From assembly GCA_902587155.1 (NCBI GenBank), contig CACIKE010000005.1, positions 18,981 to 82,980 of the forward strand: 64,000 nucleotides of DNA, read 5' to 3'. Shown here in pieces: positions 1-8,738 of the stretch. The number at the start of each line of letters is the position of its first letter. The stretch's first letter is position 1. This DNA comes from an uncultured Pelagibacteraceae bacterium. Its GTDB lineage: Bacteria; Pseudomonadota; Alphaproteobacteria; Pelagibacterales; Pelagibacteraceae. The translations under genes and the position numbers were made by a program. The notes under the pieces were generated by a model. That model was not told where the DNA came from and did no database searches. It saw only the letters and a list, made by a program, of their open reading frames with translations.

Positions 1-705
1 AAAGTTTTTTTAACAGCTCTTGCGATTATTGATGATTTGGGTGCTATAGTAATTATAGCTTTATTTTATTCAGGAGACTTAAGTATTAAATATTTAAGTC
101 TAATGTTGTTAGCTTTTTTAATCTTGCTGGTTATAAATAAATTTAACATTAAAAAATTCTTACCTTATTTAATTATTGGTATTTTCCTTTGGGATTTTAC
201 TCATAATTCTGGAATACATGCAACGATAGCAGGTGTTTTATTAGCAATGACAATACCTCATAGAAAAAAAGAAAAAGATTTTTCTTTATTAATCAAAATT
301 GAGCATGCAATAAGCCCTTATGTCGCTTTTGGTATCATGCCTTTATTTGCATTTGCAAATGCCGGTGTTTCATTAGAAGGTTTATCTCTTGGATCTTTAT
401 TAGATAAAGTACCATTGGGAATAGTTTTAGGTTTATTTTTAGGTAAGCAATTAGGTGTATTTGTTTTTTCATATGTCGCTATAAAAACAAAAATTGCCCA
501 AATGCCAAATAACACAAGTTGGTATAATTTTTATGGTGTAGGTGTGTTAACCGGTATTGGCTTTACAATGAGTCTTTTTGTAGGAAATTTAGCTTTTGTT
601 GAAAACATGGAGTATATGGATGGCGTAAAAATAGGTGTATTAACCGGGTCATTATTATCCACTTTATTTGGCTACTTTTTGATATTACTTACCCCCAATA
701 AGTAA
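1..705 (+). CDS. nhaA: Na+/H+ antiporter NhaA, C-terminal part (5' end outside window)
   Basis: Inner-membrane sodium/proton antiporter, cut by the left edge of the window. The reading frame is open from base 1 and its first residues include LAIIDDLGA, the segment with the paired aspartates that carry ions in NhaA. About five to six hydrophobic segments follow, including MPLFAFANAGVSL and GIGFTMSLFVGNLAF, both typical of the family. The remaining 234 codons correspond to roughly the C-terminal 60% of a protein usually near 390 residues. It ends 7 bp before the glutathione peroxidase gene, which may be cotranscribed. Confidence 0.93.
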   Translation, partial: KVFLTALAIIDDLGAIVIIALFYSGDLSIKYLSLMLLAFLILLVINKFNIKKFLPYLIIGIFLWDFTHNSGIHATIAGVLLAMTIPHRKKEKDFSLLIKIEHAISPYVAFGIMPLFAFANAGVSLEGLSLGSLLDKVPLGIVLGLFLGKQLGVFVFSYVAIKTKIAQMPNNTSWYNFYGVGVLTGIGFTMSLFVGNLAFVENMEYMDGVKIGVLTGSLLSTLFGYFLILLTPNK

Positions 706-712
706 TTTATAA

Positions 713-1267
713 ATGAAAAAATCAATATTTATAGTTTTGGTATTTATTATGTTTTTTTTTAAAAATTTTGCATCGGCTAATTACAATAAGGTTTTTTATG
801 ATTTACAAATAAACGGTATTTCGGGGGAACTTATAGATTTTAAAAAATATAAAGGTAAAGCAATTTTAGTAGTTAATACTGCAAGTTATTGTGGTTTTAC
901 GAAACAATATGAGGGATTACAAAAGTTGTGGGAAAAATATGAGTCAAAAGGCTTGATCGTACTTGGAATTCCTTCAGATTCATTTAATCAAGAAAAAAAA
1001 TCAAATAAGGATGTCAAAGAATTTTGTGAGGTAAACTTTGATATTAGTTTCCCACTTACCACTATTACTGATGTAAAGGGTGAAAATGCACATGAGATTT
1101 TTAAGTGGGCTAAAGAAAACCATGGAAAATCTGCAGTGCCAAAATGGAATTTTTATAAAATTTTGATTAATACAGAGGGAAAAGTTGAAGATACATTCTC
1201 GTCATTAACTAAACCTATGTCACAAAAGATAATACAAAAAATAGAGGAAACTTTAAAAATTTATTGA
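713..1267 (+). CDS. Glutathione-peroxidase-family thiol peroxidase with signal peptide
   Basis: Peroxide- or lipid-peroxide-reducing thiol peroxidase of the glutathione peroxidase family, 184 residues. The catalytic position is cysteine, not selenocysteine, at residue 60 in NTASYCGFT. The KWNFYK motif supplies the conserved Trp and Asn. A hydrophobic N-terminus (about residues 4-21, ending near ASA) looks like a cleavable signal peptide, so a periplasmic location is likely. Most bacterial BtuE/GPx proteins are cytoplasmic, so export is a notable variation. The electron donor cannot be told from sequence. Its 3' end overlaps the convergent MBL hydrolase gene by 15 bp. Confidence 0.88.
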   Translation: MKKSIFIVLVFIMFFFKNFASANYNKVFYDLQINGISGELIDFKKYKGKAILVVNTASYCGFTKQYEGLQKLWEKYESKGLIVLGIPSDSFNQEKKSNKDVKEFCEVNFDISFPLTTITDVKGENAHEIFKWAKENHGKSAVPKWNFYKILINTEGKVEDTFSSLTKPMSQKIIQKIEETLKIY

Positions 1268-2023
1268 AAGACCGTCATAAGCAGGCACTACATTTTTAGG
1301 CAATCTTTTTTTAAGAATATTATAATCTAAATCGCTATGTAGATTAGTTAATATCGATTTTTTTGGTTTAAATAATCTAATTACATCTAAAGTTGACGCT
1401 AAGTTAAAATGAGATGGATGGAAATCATATCTTAAACAGTCAATAATTAGATAATTTAAATTTTTAAAGAATCTATAATCTTTATCATAAATCTTATTGA
1501 CATCGCTTATATAGGCTAACTTTTTATTAATTACAAAACAGTTTGATTTTACTTTACCATGTTTAACCTTAATAGATTTTACATTTATTTTATTCTTTTG
1601 ATTAAGAATTGAATGATTATTTTTTAATCTATTTAACTTTAAAGTTGCAGGGTATTCTTTAGAATAACTATTAAAACAATATGAAAAACTTTTTTTTAAA
1701 TACTTAGATGTATCTAAATCTGCATAAACATTTATTGGTTTTCTATTTTTAATATAAAAAATTCTAAGATCATTAATTCCGTGTGTTTGATCACTATGAA
1801 TATGTGAATAAAAAACTTTATCAATTTTCGATATTTTATGACGTAATAATTGTTGTCTTAAATCTGGAGAGGTATCTATTAAAACATTTTCATCTGAAGT
1901 TTTTAATAAAGCTGAACATCTAGTCCTATAATTTTTTATATTTTTTGGATCACATTTACCAAAAAAACCATCTGCTCTTGGAACACCCATTGAACTACCA
2001 CAACCAAGAATTATAAATTTCAT
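1253..2023 (-). CDS. PhnP-like metallo-beta-lactamase-fold hydrolase
   Basis: Cytoplasmic metal-dependent hydrolase of the MBL superfamily, 256 residues. The metal-binding motif HxHxDxxH is at H74, H76, D78 and H81, inside SHIHSDQTHG. The opening MKFIILGCGSSMGVPR and the CDPKN / NYRTRCSAL segments match the PhnP / YycJ-like phosphodiesterase group that often follows tatD in alphaproteobacteria. The exact substrate is unknown; PhnP itself cleaves ribosyl 1,2-cyclic phosphates, but no phn genes are visible here. It lies 6 bp downstream of tatD and is probably the last gene of the metG-tatD operon. Confidence 0.85.
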   Translation of the reverse strand: MKFIILGCGSSMGVPRADGFFGKCDPKNIKNYRTRCSALLKTSDENVLIDTSPDLRQQLLRHKISKIDKVFYSHIHSDQTHGINDLRIFYIKNRKPINVYADLDTSKYLKKSFSYCFNSYSKEYPATLKLNRLKNNHSILNQKNKINVKSIKVKHGKVKSNCFVINKKLAYISDVNKIYDKDYRFFKNLNYLIIDCLRYDFHPSHFNLASTLDVIRLFKPKKSILTNLHSDLDYNILKKRLPKNVVPAYDGLSINF

Positions 2024-2029
2024 AAAATA

Positions 2030-2791
2030 TTATTGAAAAAATAATCTATTAAAATTATCTGTAGTTTTGTCTACAAGTTCTAACTTGGAAATTTCTTTTA
2101 TTTCAGAGAGTTTATTAGCAGTAAAATCAATAAAAGAAGGCTCATTTTTTTTTCCTCTATTTGGAACTGGTGCCAAATATGGACTGTCGGTCTCTATTAA
2201 AATTTTATCTATTGGTAGAGATTTAAAGGTTTCTTGAAGATCAACTGAATTTTTAAAAGTAATAATTCCACTAGCAGAAAAATAAGAGTTCAATGTAAGG
2301 AGTTTTTCTGAAAATTTTTTTGATCCAGTAAAACAATGCATTAAAATTTTAGGATTATGTTCTTTATATTCATTGAGTATTTTAAAAGTATCATCCTCAG
2401 CATTTCTTGAATGTACAACAATAGGAACGTCACATTCTATTGCTGCTTCAATATGTGTTTTAAAACTAGTTATTTGTTTCTCTTTAGCACTGTTTTTATA
2501 ATAATAATCTAGACCTGTTTCTCCTATTCCAATTATTTTAGGGTTTTCTTTAAGACTTTTAACTATTTCATTCTTAGTTATTGTATTACTGTCACTTTCA
2601 TGTGGATGTATGCCTACTGTTCCATAAATGATCTCATCTTTATTGACTATATCTTTAATTCTAGAAAAACTCTCAAAAGATGTAGAAATAGTTAATAACT
2701 TTTTAATACCAACGTCCTTGGATCTTTTAAGTACATTTGAAAGATCACTAAGTAACGGTTCATGATCAAGATGGCAATGTGAGTCAATCAT
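2030..2791 (-). CDS. tatD: TatD-family metal-dependent deoxyribonuclease
   Basis: 253-residue TIM-barrel hydrolase of the TatD/YcfH family. The start MIDSHCHLDH carries the metal-binding HxH. GIGETGLDYYY holds the conserved Glu, VVHSRNA and LMHCFTGS the later metal histidines, and ETDSPYLAPVPNRGKKNEP is the family C-terminal signature with its Asp. Members act as 3'-5' exonucleases or D-tyrosyl-tRNA-type hydrolases in the cytoplasm. The start overlaps the end of metG by 8 bp, the usual metG-tatD arrangement, so translational coupling is likely. Confidence 0.95.
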   Translation of the reverse strand: MIDSHCHLDHEPLLSDLSNVLKRSKDVGIKKLLTISTSFESFSRIKDIVNKDEIIYGTVGIHPHESDSNTITKNEIVKSLKENPKIIGIGETGLDYYYKNSAKEKQITSFKTHIEAAIECDVPIVVHSRNAEDDTFKILNEYKEHNPKILMHCFTGSKKFSEKLLTLNSYFSASGIITFKNSVDLQETFKSLPIDKILIETDSPYLAPVPNRGKKNEPSFIDFTANKLSEIKEISKLELVDKTTDNFNRLFFQ

Positions 2792-4325
2792 CTTTTTTTT
2801 CTATTTTCTTAATTAATATATCTATCTTATTTATCATATTACCTTTAATAATAAATTCATTATTAGAAATAGTTTCTAATTTGATATCTTTTTCTGATAA
2901 ATTAAAAATTTTTAACGCTTTCAATGATGTTTCAGGAATAATTGGATAAAGTAAAAAGCTAATTTTTCTTACTATTTCTAATGTTGTATAAACTATAGTA
3001 TTTAACCTAATTAAATTATCCTTTTTTTTCCATGGCTCTTGATCATTAAAGTATTTGTTTGCTTCAAAAAGTGAATTAACAATAAAATCTATATAAAAAT
3101 TTATATTTTGTTCATTTATTTTAGACCTTATGGTCTCTAAATTTTCTCTAAATTTGTTTAATATCTTTAAATCATCTGGTTGAAAGTCAATTTGTGATGG
3201 AATTTTTCCATCACAATTTTTCATCGCAAAAGCAGTAACTCTTTGACATAAATTCCCATAATTATTTGCTAAATCGCTATTTATACAATCTTCAAGTCTA
3301 TCTTGAGAAATATTACCATCGTTTCCAAATGAAATTTCCTTAACCAAATAATATCTCAAAGGGTCTAAACCATATTCTTCAATAATTTTTAATGGATCTA
3401 AAATGTTTCCCTTTGATTTCGACATTTTTTCTTCACCAGATAATATCCAACCATGTCCATAAACTTTTTTTGGTAAATCAATTTTAGCAGCTAAAAGGAA
3501 AGCAGGCCAATAAACCGCATGAAATCTTAGGATATCTTTACCAATTAAATGGATAGATGCTGGCCAGAATTTTTTAAAAAGTTCATTATTTGTATCTGGA
3601 TAATTTAAAGCACTTAAATAATTTGTTAATGCATCCAGCCATACGTAAATAATATGTTTATCATTACTAGGAACTGGAATTCCCCATGTAAAAGTTTTAC
3701 GACTTACAGAAAGATCTTTAAGACCACTTTTTACAAAACTAATTACCTCATTTTTCCTAGATTCAGGCAAAATAAAATTTGGATTATTTTCATAGAATTC
3801 TAATAAGGGTTTTTGCCATTTAGAGAGTCGAAAAAAATAAGACTCCTCCTCTATCCACTCAACGGTTGATTTTGACAATTTTGCAATTTTTTTTCCCTCT
3901 ATTTCCTCTATTTCATCTTCATTGTAAAAAGCCTCATCTGAAACTGAATACCATCCAGAATAATTTGATAAATAAATATCATCATTTTTTTCAAGAAGAG
4001 ACCAGAGATGCTGAACTGTTTTTTTGTGTCTATCCTCTGTAGTTCTTATAAAATCTGTATTAGATAAATTTAATGTTTTTGAGAGATCTTTAAATGTTTG
4101 ACTAATTTGATCACAAAATTCCTTAGGTTCTTTACCCGCTTTTTCAGCTGATCTTTGTATCTTTAAACCATGCTCATCTGTGCCAGTTAAAAAATGAACG
4201 TTATAATCATCGATTGATTTAAATCGTGCAAAAAAGTCAGCTATAATGCTTGAATATGCATGCCCCATATGAGGTCTTCCAGATGGGTAATATATCGGAG
4301 TAGTAATATAAAAATTTTTATCCAT
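2784..4325 (-). CDS. metG: Methionyl-tRNA synthetase
   Basis: Class I aminoacyl-tRNA synthetase charging tRNA-Met, 513 residues. The N-terminal Rossmann core has the HIGH-type motif HMGH at residues 19-22 after YITTPIYYPSG, and KMSKSKGN about 300 residues in. No CxxC knuckle set is visible in the connective peptide, and there is no C-terminal tRNA-binding appendage, which matches the short alphaproteobacterial form. The gene lies between holB (8-bp overlap) and tatD (8-bp overlap), a conserved tmk-holB-metG-tatD run. Confidence 0.97.
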   Translation of the reverse strand: MDKNFYITTPIYYPSGRPHMGHAYSSIIADFFARFKSIDDYNVHFLTGTDEHGLKIQRSAEKAGKEPKEFCDQISQTFKDLSKTLNLSNTDFIRTTEDRHKKTVQHLWSLLEKNDDIYLSNYSGWYSVSDEAFYNEDEIEEIEGKKIAKLSKSTVEWIEEESYFFRLSKWQKPLLEFYENNPNFILPESRKNEVISFVKSGLKDLSVSRKTFTWGIPVPSNDKHIIYVWLDALTNYLSALNYPDTNNELFKKFWPASIHLIGKDILRFHAVYWPAFLLAAKIDLPKKVYGHGWILSGEEKMSKSKGNILDPLKIIEEYGLDPLRYYLVKEISFGNDGNISQDRLEDCINSDLANNYGNLCQRVTAFAMKNCDGKIPSQIDFQPDDLKILNKFRENLETIRSKINEQNINFYIDFIVNSLFEANKYFNDQEPWKKKDNLIRLNTIVYTTLEIVRKISFLLYPIIPETSLKALKIFNLSEKDIKLETISNNEFIIKGNMINKIDILIKKIEKKDD

Positions 4326-5247
4326 TTAAAATTTTATATTCAAATTCCATAAATAAAGACTCTTCATCTAAATTAAATTTTTTAGTATCGTTTATTCTTT
4401 TTAAAAAATAATCATAATATTCAAAAGTTCTTGATTTTGCCAATTTTACTTTTGTTCGAAAATAAAACTCCAAATATTCAAATATCATATCTTTAATAAA
4501 AGAATTTTTTTTATACAAATTATCTTTAATAACAAATTTAAGAAAACTTTTTAAATCGTAATCTTTAAGATCTTTTTTCTGTAATTTAAAAAATTCAATT
4601 AAATGGTATATTTGACCGGGTGTTAAATAGTAGTTTATTAAATCTTTATTAATGAATTTCATGATATCATCATTTAAAATCTTATTAATAACCGAGATTG
4701 AAGTTTTGTGATCTAAAGATATTTTATAATTGATACATCTGGATTTTAAAGTTGGTAAAATAAATCTGTCATTATTTATCAATATAAAATAAGAGTTTGA
4801 TGGTGGTTCCTCTAAAACTTTTAAAAGTGCGTTAATAGATGAAATATTTAATTTTTCGATATTATCTATAATTATAAATCTTTCCTTGCTATTAAAAGAT
4901 GATTTATTCAAGTTATTAATCAATTCTCTTATTTGATTAATATCAATATTTTTTTTATCACTTAAAATATCAACTAGTAATAAGTTGGGATTTGATCCAT
5001 TTATTGTAAGCTTATAAGATTTATTGTCAGGATTAATCTTAAATTCTTTAATAATATATGGATGTTCTTCATTAATGGACAATATATAGTTTACTAAATG
5101 AAATGCTAAAGTTGATTTGCCCAAACCTTTGTCACCAGTTAGTAAAATTTTTGTAGGCAATTTTTTTTTCTTATTAAGTTCTACAAATTCTAACAGATAA
5201 TCATCGAGTGAATACAAGTTAGTTTGATTTATTGGACTTAGGCTCAT
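4318..5247 (-). CDS. holB: DNA polymerase III delta' subunit
   Basis: Clamp-loader subunit of the replicative polymerase, 309 residues, AAA+ fold. The P-loop GDKGLGKST is at residues 38-46. LLKVLEEPPSNSYFIL and LKSRC match the sensor/SRC region of delta'. The usual cysteine zinc module is not evident, as in several reduced alphaproteobacterial homologues. Its start overlaps the tmk stop by 4 bp and its end overlaps metG, so the genes are probably cotranscribed. Sequence divergence is high, but the P-loop, SRC motif and tmk-holB order make the call firm. Confidence 0.9.
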   Translation of the reverse strand: MSLSPINQTNLYSLDDYLLEFVELNKKKKLPTKILLTGDKGLGKSTLAFHLVNYILSINEEHPYIIKEFKINPDNKSYKLTINGSNPNLLLVDILSDKKNIDINQIRELINNLNKSSFNSKERFIIIDNIEKLNISSINALLKVLEEPPSNSYFILINNDRFILPTLKSRCINYKISLDHKTSISVINKILNDDIMKFINKDLINYYLTPGQIYHLIEFFKLQKKDLKDYDLKSFLKFVIKDNLYKKNSFIKDMIFEYLEFYFRTKVKLAKSRTFEYYDYFLKRINDTKKFNLDEESLFMEFEYKILNG

Positions 5248-5858
5248 TTTATCAATTCTTCAATTTTGTTTAAAACTAACTTTTCATTCAACTTAATATC
5301 TAAATTAGAGTCAATTATTTGATATTTTCTTTTATTCTTATTTGATAGTTTTATAAAACCTTTTTGAACTTTATTATAAAAATTTTTTTTGAAATTATCA
5401 TACCTATTGGTAGATTTTCTTAATCTAAGTCGCTTAACCATATTTTTATGATTTACTAGGTTTAAAAAAGTAAAAGAGACTCTAAAGTTTGATAAAATAT
5501 GTTTGTTTATACTATTTATTAAATCTAAATTTACACCCATACCATAATGTTGATATGAGATAGTTGAATCAACAAATCTATCTATTAGAATAATTTTTTT
5601 TTTATAATATCTTTTTAGTAGATTGATATTTTCGCTTCTAGAAGCTAAATAAAGTAGCATATCTGTATTTTTATTAAAATTCGATTTTCTATTAAGTATT
5701 AATTTTCTTATTTTTTCTGAATTAAAACTTCCTCCTGGTTCTCTTATCTTGATAAAGGAAAGTTTTCTTTTTTTTAGATATTTTGAAATTTTATCTAAAT
5801 GATGAGTCTTCCCACTTCCTTCAATACCCTCGAAAACAATAACAGGTTTTCTAGACAT
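5244..5858 (-). CDS. tmk: Thymidylate kinase
   Basis: Phosphorylates dTMP to dTDP for DNA synthesis; 204 residues. The P-loop FEGIEGSGKT follows the start directly, DRFVDST is the DR(Y/F) motif, and IREPGG matches the substrate-side loop. The lid region is rich in Arg/Lys. A GTG codon sits just upstream of the chosen ATG at 5858. The ATG is preferred because a GGGG ribosome-binding stretch lies about 5 bases before it. The start overlaps the 3' end of the D,D-carboxypeptidase gene, a linkage common in alphaproteobacteria. Confidence 0.93.
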   Translation of the reverse strand: MSRKPVIVFEGIEGSGKTHHLDKISKYLKKRKLSFIKIREPGGSFNSEKIRKLILNRKSNFNKNTDMLLYLASRSENINLLKRYYKKKIILIDRFVDSTISYQHYGMGVNLDLINSINKHILSNFRVSFTFLNLVNHKNMVKRLRLRKSTNRYDNFKKNFYNKVQKGFIKLSNKNKRKYQIIDSNLDIKLNEKLVLNKIEELIK

Positions 5859-7002
5859 CACCCCAGATTAAATAATTTAATGATTTAATTAATCTTGTAA
5901 AAATATTTACTTTTTGAACATTGTTGGATGCTAATAGATCATATTCACCTATTAATTCCTGGTCATATACCACTCTGTAAGTTCCAACTTTTTGGTTCTT
6001 TTTAATCGGTGCTTCTATTGGTCCATCATATTTTAAGGATATCTTTAATAATTTTTTTTTTGCTTTTTTGATTGTTTTATAAATATCAGTATCAACATGC
6101 ACATCAACATAGCTTTGTTTACCAAGCCATACTTCTATTTTATCAATAGGTTCATTAGCTTTATTTATCTCAACTAGATCAAAATTTGTTAATCCAAAAG
6201 TTAATAATCTTGAACTTTCTCTTGATCTTGAACTTTTGGTTTCAAAACCACTTCCGACAGCTATTAATCTTCTCCCCTTTTTATTAATTGACGAGGCTAA
6301 CGAATATTTTTCAACAGCTAAGTAACCTGTTTTAATACCATCTGCACCAATATTTTTGTAAAGAAGAGGATTTCTGTTACCTTGTGTAATTGGATCACCT
6401 CCTGTTCTATTCCATGTAAATTCTTTTTCTGCAAACCACTCATAATATTTTGGATGTTCTTTTATTAAATAAGTAGACATAATCAAAATGTCTCTAACCG
6501 TTGAATAATTGTCTGGATCATTAATACCAGATGAGTTCGCAAAGTTTGTATTTTCCATACCTAATTCTTTTGCTTTAGATGTCATTAAGATTGCAAATTC
6601 TTCCTCAGTACCAGCTATTCCTTCCGCAAGTGCTACACATGCGTCATTACCAGATGCAACGATTATACCTAATAGTAAATCCTCTACAGAAACTTCATCT
6701 CCAACCATTATAAACATAGATGAATAACCAGCGGTTGATAATCTCCAAGCTTTTTCAGAAATTATAAATTTATCATCTAAAGATAGATCACCTGATTTTA
6801 TTAAATCAAAAGCAATTATTGATGTCATTATCTTAGTCATTGAAGCTGGATAAATTGATCTATCTGGATCTTTTTCGTATAAAATTTCTCCAGATAAGAA
6901 ATCCTGCAATATTGCTGTTCTAGCTTTTATATCAATATTTGCGTTAACAGAAAAAATTAATGATATATATAATAAGATAATGATAAAAATTTTTTTAAGC
7001 AT
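5851..7002 (-). CDS. D-alanyl-D-alanine carboxypeptidase (penicillin-binding protein 5/6 family)
   Basis: Periplasmic serine peptidase that trims the terminal D-Ala from peptidoglycan stem peptides; 383 residues. Residues 1-21 form a signal peptide ending near VNA. The three active-site motifs are SMTK (S54-K57), SGN (117-119) and KTG (224-226). The C-terminal beta-sandwich domain of PBP5/6 follows, ending in LIKSLNYLIW, a likely amphipathic membrane anchor. It lies between a SPOR lipoprotein, a transglycosylase and tmk, so this is a small cell-wall cluster. DacA, DacC and DacD types cannot be separated from this sequence alone. Confidence 0.95.
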   Translation of the reverse strand: MLKKIFIIILLYISLIFSVNANIDIKARTAILQDFLSGEILYEKDPDRSIYPASMTKIMTSIIAFDLIKSGDLSLDDKFIISEKAWRLSTAGYSSMFIMVGDEVSVEDLLLGIIVASGNDACVALAEGIAGTEEEFAILMTSKAKELGMENTNFANSSGINDPDNYSTVRDILIMSTYLIKEHPKYYEWFAEKEFTWNRTGGDPITQGNRNPLLYKNIGADGIKTGYLAVEKYSLASSINKKGRRLIAVGSGFETKSSRSRESSRLLTFGLTNFDLVEINKANEPIDKIEVWLGKQSYVDVHVDTDIYKTIKKAKKKLLKISLKYDGPIEAPIKKNQKVGTYRVVYDQELIGEYDLLASNNVQKVNIFTRLIKSLNYLIWGDV

Positions 7003-7747
7003 CTTTAATTATTTCTAGATTTTCAAAATATAAAGAATTCATTTTTTCAAATGAGTCCTTGAGTGAGTGTATATCATTAAATGGTCCCAATAATAACCTA
7101 TAATTAGTTTTAGTAAGTTCAATGATTTTAATATTTTTCAATTTAACTTCACTTTTAATTCTATTACTCATATTTTTAGCAGATTTTTTATAATAAAAAT
7201 CAGCTACTTTAATATAATAAGAAAATTTATTATTTTTCTTTAATTTTTTTTTAATTTTATTAGATGAGTTTAGATCACTAATTTTAATACCATCTATAGG
7301 TGCCTTCTCTGCAACTGTTTTTTCTTCTTCAAAGGTTTTGGTCTTTTTGGCGATATATGTAGAATTTTTTGAAATCAAGACAATATCTATATAAGGTTCG
7401 TTTAAATCAAGTTCTAACTCGTCAGCAATTCTTTGAGTGATAATTGAGTTGTAAAATGGTGAAAATTTTACTCTGTTTGATTTTACTTCTGCGATAAGCG
7501 ATTTTCCATTTAAAGGATTAGTAATTTTTACAGATGATTTTCTTTTTAAATTCTTATGAAATATTGTTAATGATCTTTGATCAATTTTTTTGATCTTTAT
7601 TTGATCGTTGTAGATTAGTGAAAATCCACTATTTTTATATTTTTTTTCGATCGGTATGTCTATTTTTTTATTTTGATTAATTGTGGATTGATCACAGCTC
7701 AATAACAAAAATAAAGCACTGAAAATAATATAAATATTAAATTTCAT
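6995..7747 (-). CDS. SPOR-domain lipoprotein, RlpA-like
   Basis: 250-residue outer-membrane lipoprotein candidate: the lipobox LLSC ends at C18 after a hydrophobic signal. The middle (about residues 70-125) has VKITNPLNGKSL and a following II..IADELEL pattern that resembles the RlpA double-psi beta-barrel but lacks the usual NDRGPF stretch. The C-terminal 75 residues (FSYYIKVADFY ... YRLLLGPF) look like a SPOR peptidoglycan-binding domain. It lies between the mltB-like transglycosylase (11-bp overlap) and the carboxypeptidase, as rlpA usually does. Septal-wall binding is likely; whether it cleaves glycan is doubtful. RlpA assignment is by partial similarity and synteny. Confidence 0.7.
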   Translation of the reverse strand: MKFNIYIIFSALFLLLSCDQSTINQNKKIDIPIEKKYKNSGFSLIYNDQIKIKKIDQRSLTIFHKNLKRKSSVKITNPLNGKSLIAEVKSNRVKFSPFYNSIITQRIADELELDLNEPYIDIVLISKNSTYIAKKTKTFEEEKTVAEKAPIDGIKISDLNSSNKIKKKLKKNNKFSYYIKVADFYYKKSAKNMSNRIKSEVKLKNIKIIELTKTNYRLLLGPFNDIHSLKDSFEKMNSLYFENLEIIKDA

Positions 7748-8738
7748 TTCTAAATTTATCTTTCAGAGTACATACTGCAAGTGCAAATCTTAAAGATCTA
7801 TTCCATTTTAAAATTATTTCGTAATTTTCAAAAACTATATAAGCAGGACTTAAAGTTTGAGCGTTAGGGATAATATCTTTGTCAGGTGTTATTATTGCTA
7901 TTTTCTGATTTTCATTATCTATTTTTAATTCAGAATAATTTTTAATATATTTTTTAAAAGATTTAATTTTCTTTTTACTATGTAATTTTCTAGCTGATAT
8001 GTTCAAAAATTTAATTGGAATATTTTCATCTAATTCAATTTTCTTAAAACAAAGATCATTTTTTTTCCACCCAATCTTATTTAAATAATTAGCAGCAGAT
8101 GCATATGCATCTTCGGAATCTTTCAAATCAATAAAATTATCCTTATTGTAGTCAAAAGCATAATTCTTTATTGTTGATGGCATAAACTGAAAAAAACCAA
8201 ATGCACCTGCCCATGAACCATACAATGTTTTATAATCTATTTGATTATCATCAATTAATCTTAATAAAGTTAAGAGTTCATTTGAAAAAAACTCTGATCT
8301 TCTTTTATCATAACTTAATGTCGCTAATGATGATATTATATCCATTTTTCCAACATAAGTGCCGAAGTTAGTCTCGATACCCATTAAAGATAAAAGTAAT
8401 TCTTTTTCTACTCCAAAATTTTTTTCAACTAAATTTATAAGATTTGAATTATTTTCGTAAAAATCTAAACCTTTTTTTAATTTTTTAGTTGAAGTGCGTT
8501 TGCCAATATATGTTTTTGTGTCCTCATAAAACTCTGGTTGAAATCTATCGTATTCAATAACTTTAGGTAAAAATCTTGCATTTTGCATTGCTGTATCAAA
8601 AGTCTTTTCTGAAATATCATTTGCTAATGCCACTTTTTTGAAATTCTCTTTCCATTCATTGAAATCGATATTTTCACTAGAGTAACAATTCAATATTGTT
8701 AGTAAAAATAAAAAAAATATTTGGCTAATTAGTTTCAT
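7737..8738 (-). CDS. Lytic murein transglycosylase, MltB type
   Basis: Peptidoglycan lytic transglycosylase of the SLT_2/MltB family, 333 residues. A signal peptide covers about residues 1-20. GIETNFGTYVGK carries the catalytic Glu, and SWAGAFGFFQFMPST is the diagnostic family motif. The region with FNKDNFIDLKDSEDA-like spacing matches the EF-hand-like loop of MltB. There is no clear lipobox cysteine at the cleavage site. The 5' end overlaps the rarD-like gene by 14 bp and the 3' end overlaps the SPOR lipoprotein, so the cell-wall genes form one unit. Confidence 0.92.
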   Translation of the reverse strand: MKLISQIFFLFLLTILNCYSSENIDFNEWKENFKKVALANDISEKTFDTAMQNARFLPKVIEYDRFQPEFYEDTKTYIGKRTSTKKLKKGLDFYENNSNLINLVEKNFGVEKELLLSLMGIETNFGTYVGKMDIISSLATLSYDKRRSEFFSNELLTLLRLIDDNQIDYKTLYGSWAGAFGFFQFMPSTIKNYAFDYNKDNFIDLKDSEDAYASAANYLNKIGWKKNDLCFKKIELDENIPIKFLNISARKLHSKKKIKSFKKYIKNYSELKIDNENQKIAIITPDKDIIPNAQTLSPAYIVFENYEIILKWNRSLRFALAVCTLKDKFRNEI

